Positions 63,607 through 64,000 of a stretch of DNA of 64,000 nt are shown piece after piece (position 1 is the stretch's first letter; the number at the start of each line of letters is the position of its first letter). Source of the stretch: RPQJ01 sp963732415. Lineage in GTDB: Bacteria; Pseudomonadota; Gammaproteobacteria; Steroidobacterales; Steroidobacteraceae. The translations under genes and the position numbers were made by a program. The notes beneath the pieces were generated by a model. That model had not been told where the DNA came from and did not search any database. It saw only the letters and a program-made list of their open reading frames with translations. The stretch lies in NCBI GenBank assembly GCA_963732415.1, contig CAVSZK010000005.1, positions 248,001-312,000 of the forward strand, given 5' to 3'.

Positions 63607-64000
63607 TCAGGCCTTCTCGACCTGGCTGAATTCAAGTTCCACGGGCGTCGAGCGCCCGAGGATCTGCACCGCCACCTGCAGGCGGCTCTTCTCGTAGTTC
63701 ACCGACTCGACGACACCGTTGAAGTCGTTGAACGGTCCGTCCGTCACGCGCACCACCTCGCCCGGCTCGAACAGCACCTTCGGCCGCGGCTTCTCGGCGC
63801 CTTCCTCGACGCGCCGCAGGATCGCATTCGCCTCGCGGTCGGAGATCGGCGCCGGCTTCTCGGGAGTTCCGCCGATGAAACCGAGCACCTTGGGCGTCTC
63901 GCGCACCAGGTGCCAGGTGTCCTCGTTCATCTCCATCTGCACCAGCACGTAGCCGGGGAAGAACTTGCGCTCGCTGCGGCGGCGCTGCCCGTCCCGCATC
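63607..64000 (-). CDS. nusG: Transcription antitermination factor NusG (5' end outside window)
   Basis: The last 131 residues or so of NusG are present. The end of the NGN domain (RKFFPGYVLVQMEMNEDTWHLVRETPKVLGFIGG) and the C-terminal KOW domain (FEPGEVVRVTDGPFNDFNGVVESVN) are intact, to the end ELEFSQVEKA. The first 45 or so residues lie beyond base 64000. It precedes rplK as usual. Confidence 0.96.
   Translation of the reverse strand, partial: MRDGQRRRSERKFFPGYVLVQMEMNEDTWHLVRETPKVLGFIGGTPEKPAPISDREANAILRRVEEGAEKPRPKVLFEPGEVVRVTDGPFNDFNGVVESVNYEKSRLQVAVQILGRSTPVELEFSQVEKA

Overview
The window comes from a high-GC (about two thirds G+C by eye) gammaproteobacterium. Evidence for this is the order ssb-miaB-phoH-ybeY-corC-lnt-leuS-lptE-holA-nadD-rsfS-rlmH-maf-rng-yhdP-nit-tldD, an MFS gene between ssb and a divergent uvrA, and a continuous rpl/rps/rpo supercluster. 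A Xanthomonadales/Steroidobacteraceae-like lineage fits, but the sequence here does not fix the family. No tRNA, rRNA, CRISPR array, insertion sequence or prophage was seen, and no stretch over 300 bases lacks a gene.

Layout. 0.1-1.7 kb (+): purE-purK of purine synthesis. 1.8-3.1 kb (+): an orphan ExeA/GspA-type ATPase fused to an FHA domain. 3.1-27.4 kb: a nearly continuous minus-strand housekeeping run (read right to left: MFS transporter, ssb, miaB, phoH, ybeY, corC, lnt, metallo-hydrolase, leuS, lptE, holA, nadD, rsfS, rlmH, OsmC-like, maf, rng, yhdP, nit, tldD, small membrane protein). It serves ribosome maturation and RNA processing, the envelope (Lnt, LptE, YhdP), replication (SSB, HolA) and NAD synthesis. 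Most genes overlap by 4 bp and several start with GTG or TTG. One plus-strand gene, a proline iminopeptidase, interrupts the lptE-holA pair. 27.4-33.4 kb: uvrA (+), a GNAT protein, two tandem Ala-rich lipoprotein genes and a pepQ-like dipeptidase (+). 33.4 kb to the end: mscL, then the ribosomal protein/RNA polymerase block on the minus strand (nusG, rplK, rplA, rplJ, rplL, rpoB, rpoC, rpsL, rpsG, fusA, tuf, rpsJ, S10-spc genes, secY, rpmJ, rpsM, rpsK, rpsD, rpoA, rplQ).

Regulatory structure readable from sequence includes an L10-leader RNA before rplJ, strong sigma70-type promoters before rpsL, rplC and rpsM, an attenuator-like hairpin with a U-tract before rplC, a terminator after rplQ, and -10 elements exactly 6 nt from the start codons of purE and the iminopeptidase (probable leaderless mRNAs).

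The least explained element is a tandem pair of Ala/Asp-rich lipoprotein genes at 30.9-32.0 kb. The whole transcription unit appears duplicated: an 18-bp palindromic site, exactly 32 nt to a -10 box, a leader of about 94 nt, the gene and a 3' hairpin. A 32-bp perfect inverted repeat lies directly after the pepQ-like gene.

Data-quality warning: about twelve small indels break rplB, rplD, fusA, rpoC, rpoB and rplA, all between 45.3 and 63 kb. These genes are essential, and repairing the indels restores normal lengths, so sequence or assembly error is by far the likeliest cause. Coordinates for those genes are given end to end across the frameshifts.
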